Assembly (NCBI GenBank): GCA_017459075.1
Contig: JAFUDQ010000031.1
Location: forward strand, 1 to 64,000
DNA from: Bacteroidales bacterium
Lineage (GTDB): Bacteria; Bacteroidota; Bacteroidia; Bacteroidales; UBA932
Length of the DNA: 64,000 nucleotides
Direction: 5' to 3'
Part shown: positions 33,808-42,461 of the stretch, in pieces
Layout: the number at the start of each line of letters is the position of its first letter
Numbering within the stretch: the stretch's first letter is position 1
The notes under the pieces: model-generated
Seen by the model: the letters and a program-made list of their open reading frames with translations, nothing else
Database searches by the model: none
What the model was told of the DNA's origin: nothing
Translations under genes and position numbers: made by a program

Positions 33808-33847
33808 AAGTGGGAGTTTAACATAGTATCTATCGCGGACAAACAGG

Positions 33848-33970
33848 AAATGCCTTCCGGGGATAAGCAGTGAAAGGCATTTGACTGTATGGGGATGCCC
33901 GAACAGGTCGGGCATACGGCTATGCAGCGTCAGGATGGCCACATGGAAGATGCCCGAACAGGTCGGGCAT
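33848..33970 (-). terminator. Three hairpins downstream of rnfA
   Basis: Stems are AAATGCCTT/AAGGCATTT (33848-33856 with 33874-33882) and two identical ATGCCCGA-ACAGG-TCGGGCAT hairpins at 33895-33915 and 33950-33970. They lie just past the 3' end of the Rnf operon. None has a strong T-run, so they may block 3' exonucleases or be one more repeat family rather than terminate transcription. Confidence 0.5.
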
Positions 33971-33992
33971 AACGCGGGTATACCCAGCGGGA

Positions 33993-34589
33993 TTAGGCGA
34001 TGCCGGAGAAACCCATGAAGGCCATGGCAAGGATGCCTACGGTGATAAGAGCGATAGGGATACCCTTGAAAGCCTTGGGAACATCGTTCAGGGCAAGGTG
34101 CTCGCGAAGACCTGCGAACAGAATCATTGCAAGACCATAACCCAGAGAGGTTGCGAAGGCATAGATAAGAGCCTCGCCAAGACCAAGCATCTTTGTAACG
34201 CCACCGAAAGTAACCTCCTTGGTCACAGTAATAGCCACACCAAGCACAGCGCAGTTGGTAGTAATAAGCGGCAGGAAGATACCCAGAGCCTGGTAAAGGG
34301 CCGGGCTAATCTTCTTGAGCACAATCTCCACCATCTGGACCAAAGCAGCAATCACAAGAATGAAAGCAATGGTCTGGAGGAACTCCAGCTGGTTGGGAAC
34401 AAGCAGGTACTGGTTCAAAAGATAAGTAACCAACGTTGCCAGGGTAATAACGAAGGCAACCGCAGCAGCCATACCGGAAGCGGTAGAAAGCTTGTTGGAT
34501 ACTCCAAGATAAGGGCAGATACCAAGGAACTGCGCCAACACAATATTGTTAACAAATATTGCAGAAACAATGATTAACAGAATTTCCAT
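33993..34589 (-). CDS. rnfA: Rnf complex subunit RnfA
   Basis: 198 residues with six membrane segments (MEILLIIVSAIFVNNIVLAQF is the family's start; cysteine in FLGICPYLGVS). With RnfE it forms the ion-conducting membrane core of the Rnf ferredoxin:NAD+ oxidoreductase and carries the buried Fe-S site with RnfE. A strong Shine-Dalgarno (AGGAGG) lies seven bases before the ATG, rare in this phylum. Last gene of rnfBCDGEA. Confidence 0.96.
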   Translation of the reverse strand: MEILLIIVSAIFVNNIVLAQFLGICPYLGVSNKLSTASGMAAAVAFVITLATLVTYLLNQYLLVPNQLEFLQTIAFILVIAALVQMVEIVLKKISPALYQALGIFLPLITTNCAVLGVAITVTKEVTFGGVTKMLGLGEALIYAFATSLGYGLAMILFAGLREHLALNDVPKAFKGIPIALITVGILAMAFMGFSGIA

Positions 34590-34601
34590 AACATATCCTC
34601 C

Positions 34602-35189
34602 TTATTTCTTGGCCAGGAATTTATTGAAAAGAACCATAAGGTAACCCAGGCAAAGGAAAGCTCCGGGAGCCATCACGAAAGCCAGCATACCATCACCAGT
34701 TCCGGGAATCTTCCATCCGAAGACAGAAAGGCTTCCAAGAATCTCACGAACAGCACCAAGCACTGTAAGCGAGCAGGTAAAGCCAAGACCAACGCCAAGG
34801 CCGTCCAAAGCGGAATCAAATACACTGTTCTTATTTGCGAAAGCCTCTGCGCGGCCAAGCACGATACAGTTAACTACAATAAGCGGGATGAAAAGGCCCA
34901 GGGTAGCATAGATATCCGGAACAAAAGCCTGCATAAGGAACTGAAGCACAGTTACAAAGGTTGCAATTACGACGATGTACACAGGAATGTGAACCTTGTC
35001 AGGAACTGCCGGTGCAAGGGCCGATATCGCCATGTTGGAAAGTACCAGCACGAACAGGGTTGCAAGACCCATGCTGAGTCCGTTTATTGCCGATGTGGTT
35101 GTGGCCAGCGTAGGGCACATACCAAGCAGCAGTACAAAGGTTGGATTGTCTTTTACCAAACCTTTGGTTACAAGTCCAAATTTACTCAT
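34602..35189 (-). CDS. rnfE: Rnf complex subunit RnfE
   Basis: 195 residues with six membrane segments, related to RnfA in inverted topology; VLLLGMCPTLATTTSAINGL is the conserved cysteine region. I chose the ATG at 35189 because GGAGG lies six bases before it; the longer frame would use TTG at 35195. It overlaps rnfG by eight bases and is 12 bases before rnfA. Confidence 0.95.
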   Translation of the reverse strand: MSKFGLVTKGLVKDNPTFVLLLGMCPTLATTTSAINGLSMGLATLFVLVLSNMAISALAPAVPDKVHIPVYIVVIATFVTVLQFLMQAFVPDIYATLGLFIPLIVVNCIVLGRAEAFANKNSVFDSALDGLGVGLGFTCSLTVLGAVREILGSLSVFGWKIPGTGDGMLAFVMAPGAFLCLGYLMVLFNKFLAKK

Positions 35190-35892
35190 TTTCAACCTCC
35201 TGTTCTACATTGTTGTTAGATTCCTCGCCGTCGCTCGCCAAATTTTCAGTCTGAGACTCTGAAGGAGTCGTGAGAACCTCATTCTTTATCTGGTCAAAAG
35301 CAACCAGGGCATTGGAAACAGCCAGTGTGTAAGCCTTTGAGGTGATGGTAGAAGCCGTAATGGCATCGATACCATCCTTTACAGGCTTCTGAACCTCAAG
35401 CTTGGTCTTTGAAAGCTCAAGCCCATTCCACTGGGACATAAACTTCTCGTCAGAAGTACACTTGGCACCAAGGCCCGGAGTCTCTGAATGAGAAAGCACG
35501 GAAGTATTGAGAACCAGAGTCCTGTCTGCGGAAATACCAACCATAAGGGTAAGAGGACCGCCGAAGCCGGTAACGGTAGACTTGATTGCATAAGCAACCG
35601 GCTGACCGTCAGCTACCTGAGTATAATACTCATAAACCTTATCCTCAATGGTTACCTGCAAAGCCTTCGGGCTTCCAAGAGAATCGAGCACGATCTCAGT
35701 TCCTTCCTTGATACCGGAATTATCGGCATTCCTAAGAAGAACAGTGCCGATGGCATCCTGAAGAATCTTCGCATTAGTCTGGTCGATAGGCTCCTTGGTA
35801 AGGGCGTAAACGCCGCCAAGGATGGCTGAGCAGAAAAGGCAGGTGCCGAAGAGGCACAATACCATGTTTTTAAGATTAGATTTTGCTGCCAT
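35182..35892 (-). CDS. rnfG: Rnf complex subunit RnfG
   Basis: 236 residues: one N-terminal membrane helix (MVLCLFGTCLFCSAILGGVYAL) and a periplasmic FMN-binding domain. The flavinylation site normally reads SGATxT; here the corresponding stretch is ITASTITSKA, which retains the threonine to which FMN is attached but not the standard glycine. The C-terminus is acidic and glutamine/asparagine-rich. Start at 35892, two bases after the rnfD stop, chosen over an upstream ATG that would overlap rnfD. Confidence 0.92.
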   Translation of the reverse strand: MAAKSNLKNMVLCLFGTCLFCSAILGGVYALTKEPIDQTNAKILQDAIGTVLLRNADNSGIKEGTEIVLDSLGSPKALQVTIEDKVYEYYTQVADGQPVAYAIKSTVTGFGGPLTLMVGISADRTLVLNTSVLSHSETPGLGAKCTSDEKFMSQWNGLELSKTKLEVQKPVKDGIDAITASTITSKAYTLAVSNALVAFDQIKNEVLTTPSESQTENLASDGEESNNNVEQEVENE

Positions 35893-35894
35893 AC

Positions 35895-36872
35895 TTATGC
35901 CCTCCCGTATTTTTTCTGATGGAACCAATTGTTAAGAAGAGGAACCGTCGCATTCATGATAAGGATAGCGAAAGACATACCCTCCGGATAAGAACCGAAG
36001 TAACGAATCATCATCGTAATGAAACCAATTCCGATACCGAAGATGATTCCGCCCTTTATGCTCATAGGAGAAGTGACATAGTCAGTTGCCATGAAGCAGG
36101 AGCCAAGAATCAAGCCGCCGGTAAGGAGGTTGAAGACAGGACCTGTGAACTGCTCCGGAGCAGCAAGGGAGAATATCAGGGAAACTACAGCAACGGTAGC
36201 CCAGATGCTAAGGGTGATGTAAGGACGAACAACCTTACGGAGCAGCAGGTAGCCGAAACCAAGCAGCAAGGCTATTGCGGAAATCTCACCGGCAGAGCCG
36301 CCAATGTTGGCGAAAAGCATATCGGACCAGTTGTACTGGGCGGTAAGGTCAGAAAGCTGCGCACCACCAATAAGACCCTCTTTGATTGCACCCAGGGGAG
36401 TTGCACCGGAGACTGCATCGGCACCGAAAAGGCCGCCGGGAATCTTCCAGTCAGTCATATAGGTAGGGAAGGAAACCAGCAGGAAAACACGGCCTACAAG
36501 GGCAGGGTTGAACACATTCTGTCCAAGACCGCCGAAGGTCATCTTTGCAACGCCGATAGCCACGACTGCACCAATGAAAACCACCCACCAGGGGGTTGAA
36601 GAAGGAAGGTTCAGAGCCAGCAGGAGGCCGGTCACAACAGCGGACCAGTCACCCACGGTGCAATCCTTCTTAAGCATATATTTGGTAATAAGGTACTCCA
36701 GCACAAGGCAGGAAGCGATACTGGTTCCAAGAACAACCAGCTCACCAATGCCGTAGAAAACTACGGAAACGATGGCAGCGGGAAGAAGGGCCAGCACCAC
36801 GTCACGCATCAGGCTTTTGGTGCTTACCGAAGCGTGGATGTGCGGGGAAGGTGATACCAATAATTTACTCAT
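35895..36872 (-). CDS. rnfD: Rnf complex subunit RnfD
   Basis: 325 residues with about nine membrane segments; inner-membrane subunit with a covalent FMN. The attachment motif is clear as GADAVSGATPLGAIKEG. The N-terminal SPSPHIHASVSTKSLMRDVVLALLPA is typical of the family. It is separated from rnfC by 19 bases. Confidence 0.95.
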   Translation of the reverse strand: MSKLLVSPSPHIHASVSTKSLMRDVVLALLPAAIVSVVFYGIGELVVLGTSIASCLVLEYLITKYMLKKDCTVGDWSAVVTGLLLALNLPSSTPWWVVFIGAVVAIGVAKMTFGGLGQNVFNPALVGRVFLLVSFPTYMTDWKIPGGLFGADAVSGATPLGAIKEGLIGGAQLSDLTAQYNWSDMLFANIGGSAGEISAIALLLGFGYLLLRKVVRPYITLSIWATVAVVSLIFSLAAPEQFTGPVFNLLTGGLILGSCFMATDYVTSPMSIKGGIIFGIGIGFITMMIRYFGSYPEGMSFAILIMNATVPLLNNWFHQKKYGRA

Positions 36873-36891
36873 ATTATTGTCATTTAATTAT

Positions 36892-38259
36892 TTACTTCTT
36901 AGCTGCAGCACGTGCCTTGATAACACCCATAACCTGAGCCTTGGACTGACGAATCACGTCCAGCAGAGGAATGTTAGCAGGGCAGCTGTACAAGCAGCAT
37001 CCACACTCGATACAATCCTGAACCGCATTCTTCTCAAGCTCATCCAGCATTCCGCCGGCGCGGCTGAGACGGTTCAGAAGGAAAGGCTCCAGGCCCATAG
37101 GGCAGGCCTCGGCGCACTTGCCGCAACGGATGCAGTTACCCTCTTTGCCACGGGCAGTCTGCTTTGCGGTAAGGAAAAGAAGGGCCGATGTACCCTTGAG
37201 CGTAGCAGCATCAAGATTTGCAATAGCCTTACCCATCATAGGACCACCGCTGATGACCTTGACAGCATCGGCAGGCATGCCACCCAAATAATCGATGATA
37301 TATTTAAGAGGTGTACCCACGCGCACGAGGAGGTTGGCCTGTTTGGGGAAGCACTCACCGGTAACGGTAACTGAATTGTCTACGATAGGCTTGTTCTTCT
37401 GGACAGCATCGTAAACAGCCAGCGCTGTAGCCACATTCTGCACAACGGCGCCAACGTCAATAGGCAGGCCGCCGGAAGCAACCTGACGATGCATCACAGC
37501 GTCAATAAGCTGCTTCTCACCGCCCTCAGGATACTTCTTCATGAGGCTCAGAACAGAGATTCCGGCATACTTTGAAGAGAGTTTGCGAAGATTTGCAAGC
37601 ACCTCATTCATGTGCTTTATAGCCTCCGGCTTATTGTCTTCTATGGCGATGGTAGCCTTGTCCACTCCAAGGATGTTCTTGATGATTGCGGTACCGATGG
37701 CAACTTGCTCACCCTTTTCAAGAAGTGTACGGAAGTCCGATGTCAGATAAGGCTCGCACTCGCAACCATTGATAATAAGCATCTCGCACTTCTTTCCAGG
37801 AGGCGGGGACAACTTCACATGTGTAGGGAAAGTAGCTCCGCCAAGACCTACAATACCGGCGGCCTTGATTTTGTCAAGGCAGGATTTTGCATCGTCCGGG
37901 AAGTCTGTGATAACGGTATCGGTAGTGTCGATTCCTTCCATCCACTCATCACCCTCAACAGCAATCTCTATGCACATCTGGGGGTTGCCGGCCAGGTCCT
38001 TGCGGGGAGCGATGCTCTTCACTGTACCTGATACGGAAGAATGAATGTAAGCCGATACAAAGCCGCCCGGTTCAGCAACAGGCTGGCCAACCTTAACTTT
38101 GTCGCCAACGGCAACAATAGGCTTGGCGGGAGCGCCGATGTGCTGTCCAAGGTGGATGTAAACGGTCTCGGGAATAGGCAGAACCTCTATTTTACACTCG
38201 CGGGAGATTTTATTGTCTGCGGGGTGAACGCCACCCATTGAAAAAGTTCTTCTTGACAT
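36892..38259 (-). CDS. rnfC: Rnf complex subunit RnfC
   Basis: 455 residues, peripheral subunit that binds NADH and FMN, and passes electrons through two 4Fe-4S clusters. Landmarks: N-terminal HPADNK region and biotinyl-like segment, GLGGATFPTHVKL (nucleotide-binding), and ferredoxin motifs CIRCGKCAEACP and CIECGCCLYSCP near the C-terminus. A GGAGG lies eight bases before its ATG and directly after the rnfB stop. Confidence 0.96.
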   Translation of the reverse strand: MSRRTFSMGGVHPADNKISRECKIEVLPIPETVYIHLGQHIGAPAKPIVAVGDKVKVGQPVAEPGGFVSAYIHSSVSGTVKSIAPRKDLAGNPQMCIEIAVEGDEWMEGIDTTDTVITDFPDDAKSCLDKIKAAGIVGLGGATFPTHVKLSPPPGKKCEMLIINGCECEPYLTSDFRTLLEKGEQVAIGTAIIKNILGVDKATIAIEDNKPEAIKHMNEVLANLRKLSSKYAGISVLSLMKKYPEGGEKQLIDAVMHRQVASGGLPIDVGAVVQNVATALAVYDAVQKNKPIVDNSVTVTGECFPKQANLLVRVGTPLKYIIDYLGGMPADAVKVISGGPMMGKAIANLDAATLKGTSALLFLTAKQTARGKEGNCIRCGKCAEACPMGLEPFLLNRLSRAGGMLDELEKNAVQDCIECGCCLYSCPANIPLLDVIRQSKAQVMGVIKARAAAKK

Positions 38260-38262
38260 GAC

Positions 38263-39222
38263 TTAAGCCTCCTTCTTTACTTCAGGTTCAACCTTTGCGG
38301 GAGCAGCCTCTGCTGCTTTTGCAGCGGCGGCAGCCTTTGCAGCCTCTGCGGCCTTGGCGTTACGCTCCTTGATGCGGGCCTTGATGGCATCCTTGTCAAG
38401 CGGCTTGGGGAAGTTCACGCCATGGATTGCTCCAGTAGGGCACATAGCCTCGCACTCACGGCAAAGCTTGCACTTGGAAGCATCGATGTAAGCCACGTTG
38501 TTCTCAAATACGATGGCACCGTGCTGGCAGGTCTTGAAGCAGATTCCGCAGCCGATGCATGAATTTGCGCAGGCCTGTTTTACAGCAGGACCCTTGTCTT
38601 TGTTAACGCAGGATACATACATGCGCATTCCGCGGGGGCCCTTGGGACGAATCTCGATGATGTTCTTGGGGCAGGCCTTTGCGCAGGCGCCGCAGGCGGT
38701 ACACTTCTCCTGGTCCACTACGGGAAGACCTGTAGCAGGATTCATTGAAATGGCACCGAACTGGCAGGCTGCCACGCAGTCTCCGCAGCCAAGACATCCA
38801 AAGCTGCAGCCGGTATCTCCGCTGTACAGGGCGGCCTTAACACGGCAAGAAGCATAGCCGTCGTAATTGTTGATGCGGGGACGTGCCTCGCATGTACCGT
38901 TACAACGGACTACAGCTACCATCGGGGCTTTTTCCTTAACTTCATAACCCAGGATGGCAGCAACCTTCTTCATCACCTCGTTTCCGCCCACCGGACAATA
39001 ATTATTGTCCAGGTTGGGTGCCTTAACGGCAGCATCGGCGAACGCACGGCATCCCGCGAATCCGCAACCGCCACAGTTGGCACCGGGCATCACCTTCTCC
39101 ACCTCGTCAATGCGGGGATCCTCAACCACCTTGAAGCGCTCTGCCACAAGGTAGAGGACTACTGCAAGCACAAGGCCCAGGAGAGCGATGATAGCGATTG
39201 TCCAAATAATAGTTGTTGACAT
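38263..39222 (-). CDS. rnfB: Rnf complex subunit RnfB
   Basis: 319 residues: one N-terminal membrane helix, the 4Fe-4S domain GANCGGCGFAGC, then four further ferredoxin-type cluster motifs (CLGCGDCVAACQ, CTACGACAKACP, CIGCGICFKTCQ, CKLCREACMCP-like CKLCRECEAMCP). It accepts electrons from reduced ferredoxin. The Ala/Lys-rich C-terminal tail (about 30 residues) is longer than in E. coli RsxB. First Rnf gene of the operon, nine bases after rseC. Confidence 0.96.
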   Translation of the reverse strand: MSTTIIWTIAIIALLGLVLAVVLYLVAERFKVVEDPRIDEVEKVMPGANCGGCGFAGCRAFADAAVKAPNLDNNYCPVGGNEVMKKVAAILGYEVKEKAPMVAVVRCNGTCEARPRINNYDGYASCRVKAALYSGDTGCSFGCLGCGDCVAACQFGAISMNPATGLPVVDQEKCTACGACAKACPKNIIEIRPKGPRGMRMYVSCVNKDKGPAVKQACANSCIGCGICFKTCQHGAIVFENNVAYIDASKCKLCRECEAMCPTGAIHGVNFPKPLDKDAIKARIKERNAKAAEAAKAAAAAKAAEAAPAKVEPEVKKEA

Positions 39223-39231
39223 AGTTATAGT

Positions 39232-39648
39232 TTATTTATTCAATCTCTCTACTGTAAAGGCATAGCCCTTGGCAATCTTGTCCCTTAACAGGTAAACAAT
39301 AAAATACCAGAGGGCGATGGCTCCAATGCCGGCTAGGCCGGCTGTAAGCTCGGGAACACCTGTGTAACAAAGCGTTACGGTAATCCCGATGACCACAAAA
39401 AGGGGGATGGCATAAGCCAGCAACACCGCTCTCATTCCCATGGAGCGGCGTAAAAAAACATTCACTTCTTCACCCGGAACGAAGGATGACCAGCTTTTGG
39501 CTTCTACCTCTTTCCGTTTCATGTCTGAGGCGGAACAGAGGCCGGCTGCATGACAGGCGGAGCAGGCGGACTGGGATATAATTTCCACCTTCACCATGCC
39601 GCCTTCTGCGGAAATAACCTTACCTTTATGTGATATCTCCCCTTCCAT
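39232..39648 (-). CDS. RseC/MucC-family membrane protein
   Basis: 138 residues: an N-terminal cysteine-rich domain (SACSACHAAGLCSAS) and two membrane helices in the middle. In other bacteria RseC works with Rnf (Rsx) to reduce SoxR or adjust SigmaE signalling. Its place directly before rnfB, after dnaB with one base between, suggests an accessory role in Rnf assembly or electron transfer. Confidence 0.9.
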   Translation of the reverse strand: MEGEISHKGKVISAEGGMVKVEIISQSACSACHAAGLCSASDMKRKEVEAKSWSSFVPGEEVNVFLRRSMGMRAVLLAYAIPLFVVIGITVTLCYTGVPELTAGLAGIGAIALWYFIVYLLRDKIAKGYAFTVERLNK

Positions 39649-39649
39649 G

Positions 39650-41206
39650 CTATCTTATATCAGGAGCCCCGAAGTCTGCCGGGTTGCCGAAATCAGCTCC
39701 TCCGTAGCCTGGCGCCCCGAAGTCCGGGCCACCGGCGAAGGGGTCAAAACCGCCCTGCGGCTGAGGCTCCGTAGAATTGTTCATCTCTGAAGCAAAAACC
39801 GCCTGGGAGGCAAGGGTCTGGTCCATCTCAACAAAGCGAATCTGCTCGCTCTTGAAGAGCATGTCAATTTCTCCCGTCTCTCCGTTACGGTGCTTGGCTA
39901 TAATAATCTGAGTTGTCTCCTTGCCGTTCTCTGTCTCTGAAAGACCCAGATAATCAGGACGATGCACAAAGAGCACCATATCTGCATCCTGCTCAATAGC
40001 GCCGGACTCACGCAAGTCGCTCAGCTGGGGTTTTCCGGTACCTCCGGTGCGCTGCACAGCGTTACGGGACAGCTGGGACAGGGCGATGATTGGCACGTTG
40101 AGTTCCTTTGCTGTGGCCTTGAGCATACGTGAAATAGCCGCAACCTCCTGCTCACGCATTCCGCGGAGCTCCGGCGGGCCCTGCATGAGCTGCAAATAGT
40201 CCACAATTACAAGGCGAACCTTCTTGCTCTTTACAAGACGCTTTACCTTGGTGCGGAATTCCATGATAGGAAGGCTGGGGGTATCGTCCACGTACAAGGG
40301 GGCCTTGGAGAGGGCCTTGAGCTTGAATTCCAGCTGCTCCCACTCGCGGGGCTCCAGCTTTGAACCACCCTTTATCTTGTCCGCAGGCAGGCCGGATTCG
40401 CTTGTCATAAGACGCTTGGCCAGCTGGATTGCAGGCATTTCAAGCGAGAACACGGCCACAGGCATGTTGTGGTCTACAGCCGCATTCCTGGCGATGTTAA
40501 GGGCGAAAGCGGTCTTACCCACGGACGGACGGGCGGCAAGGATTATAAGGTCCGAGGCCTGCCAGCCCATGGTTATCTTGTCAATTGACGGATATCCGGA
40601 AGGAACACCGCTGAGGCCGCTCTGCGCCTGCATTCTCTCTACATCGTCCATCGCCACTTTGATAACGGAGCCGATTTCCTGGACATCGTTGCGGACGCTG
40701 TTCTGGATGGCATCGAAAATCTTGGACTGGGCGGAGTCAATCAGAAAATCTACATCCACAGACTCATCGTACGCAGTCTTAAGGATACCGAACGATGCGG
40801 TGATAAGGTCCCTCTGGATTGTTTTCTGCTTGAGGACTTTGATGTAATACTCAATGTGGGCGGCTGCGCCGATTTTCTGGCTGAGGCCGGCAAGGAACGT
40901 AGGCCCGCCGACGGCTTCCAGGTTGCCCAGGGCCTTCAGTTTCTGGGATACTGTGAGAAGGTCCGGTGCGATGTGCTCATTGACAAGGCTTACGATAGCC
41001 TCGAACACCATTTTGTTGCGCGGGTCGTAGAAGCAGGAAGGCTTGAGCTCTTCCATAGCTTCATCCAGCACGCTGGGCTCAATAAGGAGGGCGCCCAGAA
41101 CAGCTTCCTCAAAATCTATGGCCTGAGGTGGTTTGTTTCCCATCTCAAATCCAAGATTTTCAAGGTTCACATCCTGTGATTTACGCTTGTTTCCGGGTGC
41201 AGGCAT
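39650..41206 (-). CDS. dnaB: Replicative DNA helicase DnaB
   Basis: 518 residues, hexameric 5'-3' helicase at the replication fork. The N-terminal primase-interacting domain (PPQAIDFEEAVLGALLIEPSVLDEA) and the RecA-like motor with Walker A AARPSVGKTAFALN, VDYLQLMQ (Walker B) and SQLSRNAVQ are present; no intein is seen. The C-terminal 40 residues are rich in Gly, Ala, Asp and Phe (repeated DFGAP/ADFGN) and are not part of the core. It is in line with rseC and rnf genes, apparently one transcript. Confidence 0.97.
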   Translation of the reverse strand: MPAPGNKRKSQDVNLENLGFEMGNKPPQAIDFEEAVLGALLIEPSVLDEAMEELKPSCFYDPRNKMVFEAIVSLVNEHIAPDLLTVSQKLKALGNLEAVGGPTFLAGLSQKIGAAAHIEYYIKVLKQKTIQRDLITASFGILKTAYDESVDVDFLIDSAQSKIFDAIQNSVRNDVQEIGSVIKVAMDDVERMQAQSGLSGVPSGYPSIDKITMGWQASDLIILAARPSVGKTAFALNIARNAAVDHNMPVAVFSLEMPAIQLAKRLMTSESGLPADKIKGGSKLEPREWEQLEFKLKALSKAPLYVDDTPSLPIMEFRTKVKRLVKSKKVRLVIVDYLQLMQGPPELRGMREQEVAAISRMLKATAKELNVPIIALSQLSRNAVQRTGGTGKPQLSDLRESGAIEQDADMVLFVHRPDYLGLSETENGKETTQIIIAKHRNGETGEIDMLFKSEQIRFVEMDQTLASQAVFASEMNNSTEPQPQGGFDPFAGGPDFGAPGYGGADFGNPADFGAPDIR

Positions 41207-41221
41207 GGCTTTTCAGAAGTC

Positions 41222-42037
41222 TTATTTGTCCATTTCAGGGCTTACGATGATTCTTCCGCAGTGCTCGCAGATGACAAGCTTCTTCATGGAAGCGATATCA
41301 ATGAGGCGCTGGGGGATGATGGTGTTGAAGCAACCACCGCAGGCGTTGTCATTGAAAACGCTTACTACTGCAAGATGGTTGTGAACGCTTCCGCGGATGC
41401 GCTCGTATGCGCTCATTGTCCTTTCATCAATCTTTTCTGCAAGAGCGGCACGTTTTGTCTTGAGAGACTTCTCCTCGTCTACGGTAGTCTTGGCGATGTT
41501 TTCAAGCTCTTCCTTCTTGATGCGAAGGTCTTCGCTTCTTACCTCAACCCTCTGGCCAAGCTCTGCTGCAGCGTCTTTGTTCTCTGCAATCTTGAGTTTT
41601 GCCTCGCCTATGAACTTTTCTGCAATCTGCTTCTCAAGGTCCAGGTTCTCGATTTCCTTCTCAATTGAGTCGTATTCGCGGCTGTTCTGGATCTGGTTCA
41701 GCTGTGTGCGGTATTTTGCGGCTGCATCTTCGCTGGCAGCGGCTTTCTCTTTATTCTCGCTGATGGAAAGGCTCAGGCCGGCGTTCATCTCATTGATTTT
41801 GGAGATTCTTGCCTTGATGCCTGCGATTTCTTCTTCAAGGGCCTCTACTTCTGCGGGAAGCTCTCCGCGGCGGTTCATGATTTTGTCAATGGCGACATCG
41901 GCCTTCTGGAGCTCGTAAAGAGTACGGAGCTTTTCTTCTACGGAGATGTCGGAATCAGCAAAACTCTTCTGGATGGATACGAATGTTTCCCTCTGGTCCA
42001 CCGGAGTTGCTACTTTCTTAGTTTTCTTTGTTGCCAT
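41222..42037 (-). CDS. Coiled-coil protein with C4 zinc ribbon
   Basis: 271 residues. A long coiled coil (about residues 40-200, rich in Lys/Glu) is followed by a zinc ribbon with CGGCF and CEHCG (NACGGCFNTIIPQRLI ... ICEHCGRIIVSPE). This is the zf-RING_7/CdsZ-like family, conserved in many bacteria but of unclear function. It heads the dnaB-rseC-rnf gene string. Confidence 0.87.
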   Translation of the reverse strand: MATKKTKKVATPVDQRETFVSIQKSFADSDISVEEKLRTLYELQKADVAIDKIMNRRGELPAEVEALEEEIAGIKARISKINEMNAGLSLSISENKEKAAASEDAAAKYRTQLNQIQNSREYDSIEKEIENLDLEKQIAEKFIGEAKLKIAENKDAAAELGQRVEVRSEDLRIKKEELENIAKTTVDEEKSLKTKRAALAEKIDERTMSAYERIRGSVHNHLAVVSVFNDNACGGCFNTIIPQRLIDIASMKKLVICEHCGRIIVSPEMDK

Positions 42038-42098
42038 ATTTCGTTTTAATCTGATTAATCAGTCTTGTGCACGGCTTGCGCCGAATTGTTCAAGTCTG

Positions 42099-42106
42099 CA
42101 AAGGTA
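42099..42106 (-). promoter_or_regulatory. -7 box before the zinc-ribbon gene and dnaB
   Basis: CAAAGGTA on the plus strand reads TACCTTTG on the minus strand. A CAAA at 42130-42133 is 23 bases away, slightly longer than usual, and lies inside the end of the MerR gene. Leader of about 60 bases. Confidence 0.52.
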
Positions 42107-42126
42107 GAAATAATTTCTTGAAATTA

Positions 42127-42444
42127 TTACAAAGATTTACGCACTTCTTCAAGTTGGGCACGTATTTCCTTGAGAGTATCAAGCGCTTTGACACGGCTTT
42201 CTACGGATTTGCGGTCCTCTGAGAGCCTGTTTTTGGCTCCTTCAAGGGTCAGTCCCTGCGCCCTCATAAGGAATTTTATCTGCTTGAGGGTTTCGATGTC
42301 ATCCGCAGTGTATTTGCGGTTGCCTTTCGCATTGCGGCCCAGCTTCAGGAACCTTTCAAAATAATCAGACCAGTAGCGCACTGCCGAGGTGCTCTCCTCC
42401 AGGATTCCGGCCACCTCGCCGATAGAGTAATAAAGTTTTTCCAT
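42127..42444 (-). CDS. MerR-family transcriptional regulator
   Basis: 105 residues: a MerR winged helix at the N-terminus (YYSIGEVAGILEESTSAVRYW then GNRKYTADDIETLKQIKFLM) and a short dimerization coiled coil. No cysteine cluster or ligand domain is present, so no metal can be proposed. It follows the two M23 peptidase genes on the same strand by 17 bases and could belong to their operon. Very similar short MerR proteins are common in Bacteroidetes. Confidence 0.9.
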   Translation of the reverse strand: MEKLYYSIGEVAGILEESTSAVRYWSDYFERFLKLGRNAKGNRKYTADDIETLKQIKFLMRAQGLTLEGAKNRLSEDRKSVESRVKALDTLKEIRAQLEEVRKSL

Positions 42445-42461
42445 TATAATGCAAATATTTA

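Noticed and set aside
32277-33842. Several 60-180 residue ORFs in the repeat island, including one of 180 residues at 33109-33651
   Set aside because: They overlap each other on both strands, consist of translated repeats, and lack domain features; the two minus-strand ones are just translations of the 157-bp direct repeat.
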